Origin: Arthrobacter sp. Soil762
Lineage (GTDB): Bacteria > Actinomycetota > Actinomycetes > Actinomycetales > Micrococcaceae
Reading direction: 5' to 3'
Assembly: GCF_001428335.1 (NCBI RefSeq)
Contig: NZ_LMSG01000001.1
Span: forward strand, 822,987 to 886,986
Length of the DNA: 64,000 bases
A program made the position numbers and the translations under genes. Of the stretch, positions 36,643-44,577 are shown piece by piece. Position 1 is the stretch's first letter. Each line of letters begins with the position of its first letter. The notes beneath the pieces are model-generated. The model was given only the letters and a program-made list of their open reading frames with translations. It was not told the origin of the DNA and searched no databases.

Positions 36643-37362
36643 ATGGATACGGCAGGGGAACTAAAACACGTCTGGGTCCGCAGGCAACTCCAGCATCTGG
36701 TGGCCACCACAATGCGGCCCGGCGATGCCCTGCTGGGTGAGCGCCAGCTGGAGGAGCAGTTCGGCGTCTCGCGCATCACGGTGCGCCGTGCCATTTCGGA
36801 CCTGGTCCAGGACGGCGCATTGGTGCGGATCAAGGGGAAGGGCACGTTCGTCTCCCACGGGCTGGTGCGTTCCACCCTGCACCTGGCCTCGTTCAACGAG
36901 GACATGCGGGCCGCCGGATTCGAACCCAGCACACGGGTCATCAACGCCTCCACGGCATTGCCGCCGGCGGCGGCCGCCGATCACCTCGGGCTGGCGCCCG
37001 GGGAAACTGCCTTTCGCGTCCGCAGGCTGCGGCTCGCGAACGGCGCTCCCGTCAGTGTGGACGAATCGTGGCTGCCGCCCGCGCTGGTCCCCGGGCTGCT
37101 CTCGGAAGACCTGACAGGGTCCCTTTACCGGGCCCTTGGCGCCGCAGGGCACCCGGTGCAGCATGCCGAACAGACCGTCGAGGCCGCCGCCGCCCCTGAC
37201 GAGACCGCCGCACTGCTGGACATCGAACCGGGGGCACCCGTCCTGCTCTTCCGGCGCCGTTCGTTCACCGGGCAGGAGGACCCCGGCACGCCCATCGAAT
37301 ACGCCGTCTCAACGTACCGCTCCGACCGGTACCAGGTATCCATGCGGCTGGGCGCGGGCTAA
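36643..37362 (+). CDS. GntR-family transcriptional regulator (DasR/NagR-like)
   Basis: A 239-residue repressor of the HutC subfamily. Winged helix at about 15-75: GERQLEEQFGVSRITVRRAISDLVQDGALVRIKGKGTFV (seen in pieces). The C-terminal UTRA domain follows with LASFNEDMRAAGFEP, then VDESWLPP and IEYAVSTYRSDRY. DasR/NagR members bind GlcN-6-P or GlcNAc-6-P and repress the nag genes. Encoded 5 bp after EIIA, with AGGAG upstream of its ATG. The perfect palindrome at 35789 is its probable target, so the locus is likely self-regulated. Confidence 0.92.
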   Translation: MDTAGELKHVWVRRQLQHLVATTMRPGDALLGERQLEEQFGVSRITVRRAISDLVQDGALVRIKGKGTFVSHGLVRSTLHLASFNEDMRAAGFEPSTRVINASTALPPAAAADHLGLAPGETAFRVRRLRLANGAPVSVDESWLPPALVPGLLSEDLTGSLYRALGAAGHPVQHAEQTVEAAAAPDETAALLDIEPGAPVLLFRRRSFTGQEDPGTPIEYAVSTYRSDRYQVSMRLGAG

Positions 37363-37419
37363 GCCAAAGCTGCTGCGTCGCACCAATACGTCTGGCTCCG
37401 CGTCATCCCGCCTCTGATT

Positions 37420-37485
37420 CCCAACTGAGTAGCGCTATCAGTCGTTTTGGACCCTCATAACGACAGATAGCGCTACTCAGTTGGG
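37420..37485. terminator. Very long hairpin between the gntR gene and pheA
   Basis: Perfect 20-bp arms (37420-37439 and 37466-37485), then one A-A mismatch and six further pairs (37441-37446 with 37459-37464) around a 12-nt loop: 27 positions in all. It separates two genes in the same direction and ends about 33 nt before pheA. Likely terminator of the nag operon; no T-run. Confidence 0.7.
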
Positions 37486-37518
37486 TGGGTGGGCACCTGC
37501 CGTGAAACCATACGGACC

Positions 37519-38376
37519 ATGGTCCAGAAGATTGCGTACCAGGGTGAGCCCGGCGCCAACTCCAATATCGCGTGCATGCAGATGTTCCCCCAGCTGAAAA
37601 GCGTTCCCTGTGCCAGCTTCGAGGACGCCTTCGAGCTGGTCTCCAGCGGCGAGGCGGAGCTGGCCATGATCCCGATTGAGAACTCGATCGCCGGCAGGGT
37701 GGCGGACATCCACATCCTCCTCCCCCAGTCGCACCTGCAGATCGTGGGCGAGTTCTTCCTGCCCATCCACTTCGACCTGCTCGGCATTCCGGGCAGCACC
37801 ATCGAGGCGGCCACCGAGGTCCACAGCCACATCCACGCCCTGGGCCAATGCCGCCGCCTGATCCGGGAGGCCGGACTGCGTCCTGTCATTGCCGGGGATA
37901 CCGCCGGTTCCGCCCGGGAAGTCCGCGAGTGGAACGACCCCACCAAACTGTCCCTCGCTCCCCCGCTCGCGGCCGAGATCTACGGCCTTGAGGTGCTGGC
38001 GTCGAGGGTCGAGGATGACCCGTCCAACACCACCCGTTTTGTGGTCCTGGCGCGGGAAAAGGAACTGCCCACCCGGGAAGAGCTGACCGGACCGGCGGTG
38101 ACCAGCTTTGTATTCCGGGTCAGGAATGTCCCGTCGGCGCTGTTCAAGGCCTTGGGCGGGTTCGCCACGAACGGCGTGAACATGACGCGGCTGGAGAGCT
38201 ACATGGTGGGGGACGAATTCGCGGCCACAATGTTCATGGTGGACGTCGAAGGCCACCCCGAGGACCTGCCGTTGCGCCTGGCCCTTGAGGAGCTGGATTT
38301 CTTCACCACGGAAGTCCGCATCCTGGGCGTCTATCCTGCTGCCGAGTTCCGGACCGCGCAGACAGTCACTGCCTGA
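37519..38376 (+). CDS. pheA: Prephenate dehydratase
   Basis: Converts prephenate to phenylpyruvate in phenylalanine synthesis. The 285-residue protein is monofunctional, with no chorismate mutase domain. Catalytic part: IAYQGEPGANSN, MIPIENSIAG, and the TRF motif in NTTRFVVLARE. The C-terminal ACT domain (VPSALFKALGGFATNGVNM, TRLESYMVG) is the Phe-binding regulator. ATG 37519 is chosen; an in-frame GTG at 37489 lies next to the hairpin. Its 3' end overlaps the convergent hydroxylase gene by 11 bp. Confidence 0.95.
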   Translation: MVQKIAYQGEPGANSNIACMQMFPQLKSVPCASFEDAFELVSSGEAELAMIPIENSIAGRVADIHILLPQSHLQIVGEFFLPIHFDLLGIPGSTIEAATEVHSHIHALGQCRRLIREAGLRPVIAGDTAGSAREVREWNDPTKLSLAPPLAAEIYGLEVLASRVEDDPSNTTRFVVLAREKELPTREELTGPAVTSFVFRVRNVPSALFKALGGFATNGVNMTRLESYMVGDEFAATMFMVDVEGHPEDLPLRLALEELDFFTTEVRILGVYPAAEFRTAQTVTA

Positions 38377-40348
38377 CCGCTGGCCGCTGGAGGGGAGCGA
38401 AAAACGCGGCGAGTTCCGCCGTCGCGCCCACGGGCAGGACATTGGCCACGTACTGGTCCGGCCGCACCACCACCACCACGCCGCCGCGGTCCAGGCCGCG
38501 GAGCTCGAAGATGTCAGCTGCGGGATCGGTGGCGTAGACCTTCTCGTAGTCCGTCAGCTGGAACGGCCCGACTGATGGCTTGAACGCCGGCGGAACGGCC
38601 CCGATATCAACGTTTGTGTGGTCCTGCTGATAGATGACCTTCACGTCGAACCACGCGTCACGGTCAGCGCCCGACGGCGTCGCGGCCAGCGGCGATTCCG
38701 GCGAGTTCGCGATCCACTCGGCGAAGGCGGAGACGGACGACGGCGGCGCGTGCTGTCCCGCCGTCGGCTGTCCGGCATCCTGTTGTCCAGCCGTCGGCTG
38801 TTCTGTGGGCGGCGTCGAAGAAGCGGGTGTCGCCGCATCAGGTGCTGCCGCGTCGGCGAAGACGTAGATGCGCCACCGGCCGTCCGCTGTGGCGTGGTGG
38901 CCGAGGTGCATCGGGTTGCCGTCGCACACCCGCACCACGGGCGCGGACTTGAACCGTTTGCCGATGGGGAAGCCGGCGGCCAGGTGCTGGTGCACCGGTT
39001 CTGCGGTAATCATGGACGGCGTGTACTGGGTCATGAAGCCCGCGGGGAACTCTGCGGTGCTGACGTAAAAGTCCTCAAGGTCGGAGGGGTTCGCAAACTC
39101 CTCCGGCTTCTTCGCCATCATGGTGGACCACTCTTTGTCGAAGTCGATCAGGTTCTTCGCCACCACCTGGCGCTCGGCCGAGTACGTGGCCAGCAGGCTT
39201 GCCGGGCTGCGGCCCTCGAGCACATGCCCGAGCTTCCAGCCGAGGTTGAAGCCGTCCTGCAGCGAGACGTTCATGCCCTGGCCGGCCTTGGCGCTGTGCG
39301 TGTGGCAGGCATCGCCGGTGATGAACACGCGGGGTGTGCGCGTCCCGCGCTGGTCCGGAAGGACGTCGTCGAACCTGTCCGTGAGGCGGTGGGCAACCTC
39401 ATACACGCTGTGCCAGGCGACGTTGCGGACGTCCAGGGTGTAGGGGTGAAGGATGGTGTTCGCGTGGCTGATGATCTGCTCGATGGTGGTGCTGCGCACG
39501 GCCCCGCGGTCCTCCGGCGCGACCTCACCGAGGTCAACGTACATGCGGAAGAGGTGCCCGCCTTCGCGCGGGATCAGCAGGATGCTGCCGCCCGCACCGG
39601 ACTGGATGGCGCATTTTGTGCGGATGTCGGGGAAGTCCGTGACGGCGAGAACGTCCATGACTCCCCACGCGTGATGGGCCTGGTCGCCGGCCATGGTGCA
39701 GCCGATCGATTCGCGCACCTTGCTGCGTGCGCCGTCCGCGCCGACGACGTACTTGGCGCGGACAACACGGGTCTTGCCCTCGTCAGGTCCTGAAGTGTGG
39801 GCGAGCCTCACGGTGACGGGGTAGTCGCCGTCACCGATATCGAGGCTGCGGAACTCGTAGCCGTAGTCGGGCGACATCCGCGCTGGCGCGTTGGCCATGT
39901 ACTCGGCGAAGTAGTCCAACACACGGGCCTGGTTGACGATCAGGTGCGGGAACTCGCTGATACCCGTGGGGTCGTCCGTCGTGCGGGCGGCGCGGGCGAT
40001 CCGGGAATGGTCGGCGGGGTCCGGCTTCCAGAACGCCATTTCGGTGATGCGGTACGCCTCGGCGATGATGCGCTCCGCGAACCCGAACGCCTGAAAGGTT
40101 TCGACGCTGCGGGCCTGGATGCCGTCCGCCTGGCCGATGACAAGCCGCCCGGGGCGGCGCTCCACGATGCGCGTGGTGACGCCGGGAAACCGGGAGAGCT
40201 GGGCTGCAGCGAGCATGCCCGCAGGACCAGTGCCCACGATGAGCACGTCCACTTCGTCGGGAAGCCCGGTAGGCCGGTCCAGACCGACGCCGGATGCTGG
40301 CTGGACCCGCGGGTCACCGGACACATAACCGTGGTGGTGGAATTGCAC
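38366..40348 (-). CDS. FAD-dependent aromatic hydroxylase (phenol 2-monooxygenase-like)
   Basis: A 660-residue flavoprotein monooxygenase. LIVGTGPAGMLAAAQ is the FAD GxGxxG, YVVGADGARSKVRE the DG motif and FITGDACHTHSAKAGQGMN the GD motif. Length, TTRIVERRPGRLVIGQADG and the thioredoxin-like C-terminus (VDIGAVPPAF, VVVVRPDQYVANVLPVG) place it with phenol 2-monooxygenase and 3-hydroxybenzoate 4-hydroxylase (MobA). Substrate probably a hydroxybenzoate or phenol. A Pro/Thr/Gln/Gly-rich insert (about 505-545, with repeats of PTAGQ) interrupts the C-terminal domain. GTG start with GAGGAAA upstream. Two tandem palindromes precede it. Confidence 0.85.
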   Translation of the reverse strand: MQFHHHGYVSGDPRVQPASGVGLDRPTGLPDEVDVLIVGTGPAGMLAAAQLSRFPGVTTRIVERRPGRLVIGQADGIQARSVETFQAFGFAERIIAEAYRITEMAFWKPDPADHSRIARAARTTDDPTGISEFPHLIVNQARVLDYFAEYMANAPARMSPDYGYEFRSLDIGDGDYPVTVRLAHTSGPDEGKTRVVRAKYVVGADGARSKVRESIGCTMAGDQAHHAWGVMDVLAVTDFPDIRTKCAIQSGAGGSILLIPREGGHLFRMYVDLGEVAPEDRGAVRSTTIEQIISHANTILHPYTLDVRNVAWHSVYEVAHRLTDRFDDVLPDQRGTRTPRVFITGDACHTHSAKAGQGMNVSLQDGFNLGWKLGHVLEGRSPASLLATYSAERQVVAKNLIDFDKEWSTMMAKKPEEFANPSDLEDFYVSTAEFPAGFMTQYTPSMITAEPVHQHLAAGFPIGKRFKSAPVVRVCDGNPMHLGHHATADGRWRIYVFADAAAPDAATPASSTPPTEQPTAGQQDAGQPTAGQHAPPSSVSAFAEWIANSPESPLAATPSGADRDAWFDVKVIYQQDHTNVDIGAVPPAFKPSVGPFQLTDYEKVYATDPAADIFELRGLDRGGVVVVVRPDQYVANVLPVGATAELAAFFAPLQRPAVRQ

Positions 40349-40385
40349 GGGCTTTCCTCACTTCGTTGTGTGGCTGGCAGAGATC

Positions 40386-40421
40386 GAGTTCGATAATAGA
40401 ACTCAATGTTCGATATATGAA
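40386..40421 (-). promoter_or_regulatory. Tandem operator-like palindromes upstream of the aromatic hydroxylase gene
   Basis: GAGTTC-N7-GAACTC at 40386-40404 and TTCGATATATGAA at 40409-40421 share the core TTCGATA...GAA, 20 bp apart (two helical turns). They start 38 bp upstream of the hydroxylase GTG. The pattern suits a dimeric regulator (IclR- or GntR-type), but no such gene is adjacent. Confidence 0.55.
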
Positions 40422-40504
40422 TCCTGCCCTGAAGTGGCATTCTACGTGGCCGTGATGCAAGCCACAACCGACCCCTTCGACCGTGGGCCCGGGTCGCCGG
40501 AGTC

Positions 40505-40897
40505 CTACCCCATCGCGGGCGCTACCGACGTTCCGGAGCTGAACTGGCGGCGGGCCCAGCGAGCGAGTTTTTTGCCCTTGCCCTTCCACCAGTTGTCCTC
40601 GTCCTTGTCGTGGTGCAGACGGAAGATGATTGCCACCATCACGAACATCGACATGCCAACGTCCATCCAGGACCAGGCCAGCGCGTCAATCAGCACGCTC
40701 ATGCCGGCGGCGATGATGGACGGAACGGCCAGCGTCCGGAAGACCGTGCTGGCCACATAGCGCCGGTGCGACCGCGGCACGGACAGCGCCCGCACCATGT
40801 CAAAGCACATGCAAACCACAACGACGGTCTGACCGATGGCAAGCAGGATCAGCCCGGCACTGGACCCTGCGAACATAACGACTGAAGAACCAAACAC
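40505..40897 (-). CDS. Small membrane protein of unknown function
   Basis: About 130 residues with three or four hydrophobic segments (SAGLILLAIGQTVVVVCMCF, VFRTLAVPSIIAAGMSVLI, SMFVMVAIIFRL) and a basic C-terminal tail (WWKGKGKKLARWARRQ). Not recognised. GTG 40897 has GGGGG 7 nt upstream; an ATG at 40951 in the same frame has no ribosome site. It stands alone between the hydroxylase promoter and the urt operon. A small hairpin (CGAGTA-N5-TACTCG) lies upstream at 40979-40995. Confidence 0.55.
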   Translation of the reverse strand: MFGSSVVMFAGSSAGLILLAIGQTVVVVCMCFDMVRALSVPRSHRRYVASTVFRTLAVPSIIAAGMSVLIDALAWSWMDVGMSMFVMVAIIFRLHHDKDEDNWWKGKGKKLARWARRQFSSGTSVAPAMG

Positions 40898-41027
40898 GCG
40901 AAAACCCCCAAAGGCTCGAACCTGCACTGTGAGACCTAGCTGAAGTTCCATTCAAGCCAGTGGGGGGTGGTCCGGTCACGAGTAGTGAGTACTCGCTTTT
41001 CGGCATCAGACAAGCATTGTTCTCGCC

Positions 41028-41723
41028 TCAGATGAGCATCGCCTGCCGCACATTGCCCGCTGATCCGGCGCCGCCGGCTCCCGAGGAGGAAACCCTTCCG
41101 GCCGAAAGGACGTAGTAGCTGTCCGCGGCATGGAGAGCAAAACCGATGTGCTGCTCCACCAGGAGGATGCTCATGCCGTTGCGCTGGGACAGCTTGAGGA
41201 TGGTCGCTTCGATCTCGGCCACAACGTTGGGCTGGATGCCTTCGGTTGGTTCGTCCAGGATCAGAAGGCGCGGCTCGGTGATCAACGCCCGGGCAATGGC
41301 AAGCTGCTGCCGCTGGCCACCCGACAACAGCCCGGCCCGCCGTGCCAGCAGCGGCCGGAGCGCGGGAAACATATCGAGGGCCTCTGCCACGCGTTCATTG
41401 CCGTTCCTGCGCCCGTCCGCGATGAGCTGCAGATTCTCCACAACGGACAGCTGCCCGAATGACTGCTGGCCCTGCGGTACATAGGCCATGCCCCGCGCCA
41501 CCCGCTGGTGTGGGCGGAGGGCCGAGATGTCCTCCCCGTCCAGGGTGATGCGTCCGGCCATGGGTTTGAGGAGCCCGACGACGGCGCGCAGCAGCGTCGT
41601 TTTGCCGGCGCCGTTGTGCCCCAGAACCGAGACGACGGCTCCCTCCCGGACGGTCACGCTCACCCCGGAGATCACCTGGGTACGGCCGTAACCGGTCTGC
41701 AGATTTTCGATTTCGAGCATCAT
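41028..41723 (-). CDS. urtE: Urea ABC transporter ATP-binding protein UrtE
   Basis: One of two ATPases of the UrtABCDE urea importer. At 231 residues it is LivF-like: Walker A GHNGAGKTT, Q-loop in YVPQGQQSFG, signature LSGGQRQQ, Walker B LLILDEPTEGIQ and switch His in VEQHIGF. The phrase PTEGIQPNVV is typical of UrtE. Its start overlaps urtD by 4 nt. The last ~20 residues are Gly/Ala/Ser-rich. It is the final gene of the operon. Confidence 0.93.
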   Translation of the reverse strand: MMLEIENLQTGYGRTQVISGVSVTVREGAVVSVLGHNGAGKTTLLRAVVGLLKPMAGRITLDGEDISALRPHQRVARGMAYVPQGQQSFGQLSVVENLQLIADGRRNGNERVAEALDMFPALRPLLARRAGLLSGGQRQQLAIARALITEPRLLILDEPTEGIQPNVVAEIEATILKLSQRNGMSILLVEQHIGFALHAADSYYVLSAGRVSSSGAGGAGSAGNVRQAMLI

Positions 41724-42523
41724 TGGCCTTCCGTTGCCGAGGTCCCCAGGTACACGTCCTGCACCTTCTTGTCGGCCTGCACCTGCGCTACGCTTCCCTC
41801 GCTGAGGACCTTGCCCGCGGCAAGGACAGAGACCGATGTGGCGAACTCCCGGACGAAGTCCATATCGTGCTCAATTACCAGGGTGATCCGGTTGGCTGCG
41901 ATGCGGCGCAGCAGCTCGCCGGTTTCCCCGCGCTCGTCCTGGCTCATCCCCGCGATTGGCTCGTCCAGGAGGAGCACGTCCGAGTTCTGCACCAGGAGCA
42001 TGCCGATTTCCAGCCACTGCTTCTGTCCGTGGGCGAGGATGCCTGCCTTCTTGTCCGCCGCGCCTGCCAGGCCGATGATTTCCAGGGCCTCTTCCACGGC
42101 TGGTTCCACGGACTTCCGGCGGCGGAGCATCTGCAGCGGGCTGCGGCCGGAGCCGGCAGCGATGTCGAGGTTCTGGAGCACGGAGAGGTTCTCAAACACG
42201 CTTGCGGTCTGGAACGTGCGCCCCACACCCAGCCGGGCGATCTTGTGCACTTTGCGGCCGAGGATCTCTGTGCCGGTGTGGTTCACCGATCCCGTAGCCG
42301 ACACCAGCCCGGTGATGGCATCAATTACCGTCGTTTTCCCGGCACCATTGGGTCCGATCAAGAACCGCAGGTCGCCCTGGATCACATCAAGGTTGACGTT
42401 GTCCACGGCCAGGAATCCGTCAAAGGAAACCGAGAGGTTACGGACTTCGAGATATTTTGGCCGGCCGCGGCGCCAACCCCCGGCCTGGGGCTCCCCGTCA
42501 GGGAGCAGCGTGGGCGTCGTCAT
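41720..42523 (-). CDS. urtD: Urea ABC transporter ATP-binding protein UrtD
   Basis: Second ATPase of the urea importer, 267 residues, LivG-like. Walker A GPNGAGKTT, Walker B LLLDEPIAGM and switch His in VIEHDMDFV are standard. The signature is LAHGQKQWLEIGM, with LAHGQ in place of LSGGQ, a known UrtD trait rather than a defect. It overlaps urtC and urtE by 4 nt each, so the complex is made stoichiometrically from one message. Confidence 0.93.
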   Translation of the reverse strand: MTTPTLLPDGEPQAGGWRRGRPKYLEVRNLSVSFDGFLAVDNVNLDVIQGDLRFLIGPNGAGKTTVIDAITGLVSATGSVNHTGTEILGRKVHKIARLGVGRTFQTASVFENLSVLQNLDIAAGSGRSPLQMLRRRKSVEPAVEEALEIIGLAGAADKKAGILAHGQKQWLEIGMLLVQNSDVLLLDEPIAGMSQDERGETGELLRRIAANRITLVIEHDMDFVREFATSVSVLAAGKVLSEGSVAQVQADKKVQDVYLGTSATEGQ

Positions 42524-43662
42524 CTGCTGACCTCCTCAGGCTTGGTGGCTCGCTCTTCAACGTCGGGATCTGGCGCGTCGGGCGGCGCTACGGGATCTGG
42601 CGCGTCGGGCGGCGTTCTGCTCCGCCTGCCCAGCAGCGCCGGCAATGAGGCAAGCCCGCCCGGCATAAACCCGATGACGAGGACAAACAGCAGGCCCTGG
42701 AAGTACACCCAGAAGGACGGGAAAGTGGATGACAGGCTGGACTGGGCCGCGGCGACGCAGACGGCGCCGAGGACCGGCCCCAGGAGGGTGCCGCGGCCGC
42801 CGATTGCGACGCCGATAAGGAATGCGATGGACGGGATCACGCCCACGTCCGCAGGCGAGATGATCCCGACGATCGGGACGAACAACGCCCCCGCGACGCC
42901 TGCCAGGACGGCGGCAGCCACGTAGATGACGGTTTTGACGGTCGCCGGATCGTAGCCCAGGAAGCGGACGCGCTCCTCCTGGTCCCGGACCGCCACCAGC
43001 AGCTCGCCGAAACGGCTGTGCATCAGCTGCCGGGCAATGGCGACCGACAGCAGTAGGACCACCGCCGCGATCATGTACAGCATGAGCTTGTTGTTCGGGT
43101 CCTTCAGGTCAAAACCGAAGAAAGACCGGAATCCGTTCAGTCCGTTGGACCCTCCGGTTGTAGCCTGCTGGCCAATCAGGAACACTGCGAAGGCCGCTGC
43201 CAGCGCTTGGCTGAGAATCGCGAAATAGGCCCCTTTGACGCGGCGTTTGAAGATCGCCAAGCCCAGGACGAGTGCCACCAGCCCCGGAACCAGGACCACG
43301 GCGAGGAGCGTCACTGCGGGACTCCGGAACGGTTCCCACCAGCCGGGAACCTCGCCGCTGCCGTAGAGGGACATAAAGTCCGGCACCCCGGAGCCGCCGA
43401 AGAGCGATGCGTCGGCCAGCTTCATGTGCATGGCCATGATGTAGGCCCCGAGTCCGAAGAACACCCCCTGGCCCAGGGTCAGCATGCCGCCGCGTCCCCA
43501 CGCCAGGCCGATGCCGACTGCCACGATGGCAAAGCAGAGGAACTTCCCTAGCAGGCCGAGGCTAAACGCCGGAAGCAGCACGGGTGCAACGCCCAGGAGC
43601 AGGACCGCACCAAGGGTGAATCCGGCCACGGTTCCCAACCGCCCGCGCAACAGGCTTTTCAT
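42520..43662 (-). CDS. urtC: Urea ABC transporter permease UrtC
   Basis: LivM-type membrane subunit, 380 residues with about ten hydrophobic segments. LCFAIVAVGIGLAWGRGGMLTLGQGVFFGLGAY and SRFGELLVAVRDQEERVRFLGYD (quoted in part from the family pattern) identify UrtC. The extra Pro/Asp/Ala-rich cytoplasmic tail (PPDAPDP repeated) comes from a 27-bp tandem duplication at 42565-42614. ATG 43662 overlaps the urtB stop (ATGA), so the longer open frame upstream is not used. Confidence 0.92.
   Translation of the reverse strand: MKSLLRGRLGTVAGFTLGAVLLLGVAPVLLPAFSLGLLGKFLCFAIVAVGIGLAWGRGGMLTLGQGVFFGLGAYIMAMHMKLADASLFGGSGVPDFMSLYGSGEVPGWWEPFRSPAVTLLAVVLVPGLVALVLGLAIFKRRVKGAYFAILSQALAAAFAVFLIGQQATTGGSNGLNGFRSFFGFDLKDPNNKLMLYMIAAVVLLLSVAIARQLMHSRFGELLVAVRDQEERVRFLGYDPATVKTVIYVAAAVLAGVAGALFVPIVGIISPADVGVIPSIAFLIGVAIGGRGTLLGPVLGAVCVAAAQSSLSSTFPSFWVYFQGLLFVLVIGFMPGGLASLPALLGRRSRTPPDAPDPVAPPDAPDPDVEERATKPEEVSR
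42565..42614 (-). repeat. 27-bp period tandem duplication in the urtC tail
   Basis: A 23-bp unit starting GGGATCTGGCGCGTCG occurs at 42565-42587 and again at 42592-42614. It keeps the frame (9 codons) and adds one PPDAPDP unit to the disordered C-terminus of UrtC. Confidence 0.75.
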
Positions 43663-44543
43663 GCCAGGCTCCTTGTTTTGAGGCTGAAGATGCCCTGCGG
43701 CCGAAGCTGGAGGAACACCACAATCACGATCAGGATCAGGACCTTGCCGATGCTGGCCGTCGTCGAGTACTCGAAGACGGACTGCAGCACTCCCAGGGCA
43801 AAGGCAGCGATGACGGCCCCCTTGATCTGGCCGATACCCCCGGCCACCACCACCAGGAATGCATCCACTATGTAGTTGGTGCCGAGGTACGGGCTTGTTG
43901 AACCTATGAGGGTGACCGCGACGCCGGCGATGCCGGCCAGGCCCGAACCGATGAAGAACGTCAGTTGGTCGCTGCGCCGGGTTGACACCCCGCTCGTTTC
44001 CGCGAGGTCCCGGTTCAGCACAACGGCCCGGATACGGCGCCCTAGCGGCGTGGCCTTCAGGAGGAGGACCAGGCCGGCGAGGCACAGCAGCGAGAGCCCC
44101 AGGATAAAGAGCCGGGTCAGCGGGATGGGAGCGCCCAGCAACTCGATGTTCCCCTGCAGCCACCCCGGGGCGCGGACATCGACGCTGGGTGCCCCGAAGA
44201 TGTCTCGGGCGGCCTGCTGCAGGATCAGGGCCACCCCGAAAGTGACCAGAAGGGTGTCCAGGGGCCGGTGGTACATGCGGCGCAACAGCACCGCTTCGAG
44301 CACCAGCCCCAGGACACCTCCCACCAGGAAGCCTGCGGGAATGGACACCAGCAGCGATACGCCGGCGTCGGAGATGGCCTGCTGGACCACAAAGGCCGTG
44401 TAGGCCCCGGCCATCATGAACTCGCCGTGGGCCATGTTGATGACCCCCATCTGGCCGAAGGTCAACGACAGTCCCAGTGCCGCCAGGAGCAACACGGAGC
44501 CGAGGCTGAGTCCGGCGAACATCTGCCCTATCAGGAGTTCCAT
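43659..44543 (-). CDS. urtB: Urea ABC transporter permease UrtB
   Basis: LivH-type membrane subunit, 294 residues, eight or nine hydrophobic segments. LGLSLTFGQMGVINMAHGEFMMAGAY is the family N-terminal signature (quoted over its core), and TLLVTFGVALILQQ and LNRDLAETSGVSTRRSDQ are UrtB-typical. It forms the channel with UrtC. It lies 34 bp downstream of urtA and overlaps urtC by 4 nt. Confidence 0.93.
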   Translation of the reverse strand: MELLIGQMFAGLSLGSVLLLAALGLSLTFGQMGVINMAHGEFMMAGAYTAFVVQQAISDAGVSLLVSIPAGFLVGGVLGLVLEAVLLRRMYHRPLDTLLVTFGVALILQQAARDIFGAPSVDVRAPGWLQGNIELLGAPIPLTRLFILGLSLLCLAGLVLLLKATPLGRRIRAVVLNRDLAETSGVSTRRSDQLTFFIGSGLAGIAGVAVTLIGSTSPYLGTNYIVDAFLVVVAGGIGQIKGAVIAAFALGVLQSVFEYSTTASIGKVLILIVIVVFLQLRPQGIFSLKTRSLA

Positions 44544-44577
44544 TCCAGCAGGCCTTTCCTCGATGTTTCCGCGGCCG

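Noticed and set aside
36905..36925. GGATTCGAACCC, resembling a tRNA T-arm
   Set aside because: It lies in the coding frame of the GntR regulator and no cloverleaf partner arms are present. No tRNA was found in the window.
42200..42260. LAHGQ in place of LSGGQ in UrtD as a possible defect
   Set aside because: This variant is a normal feature of UrtD ATPases; Walker A and B are intact.
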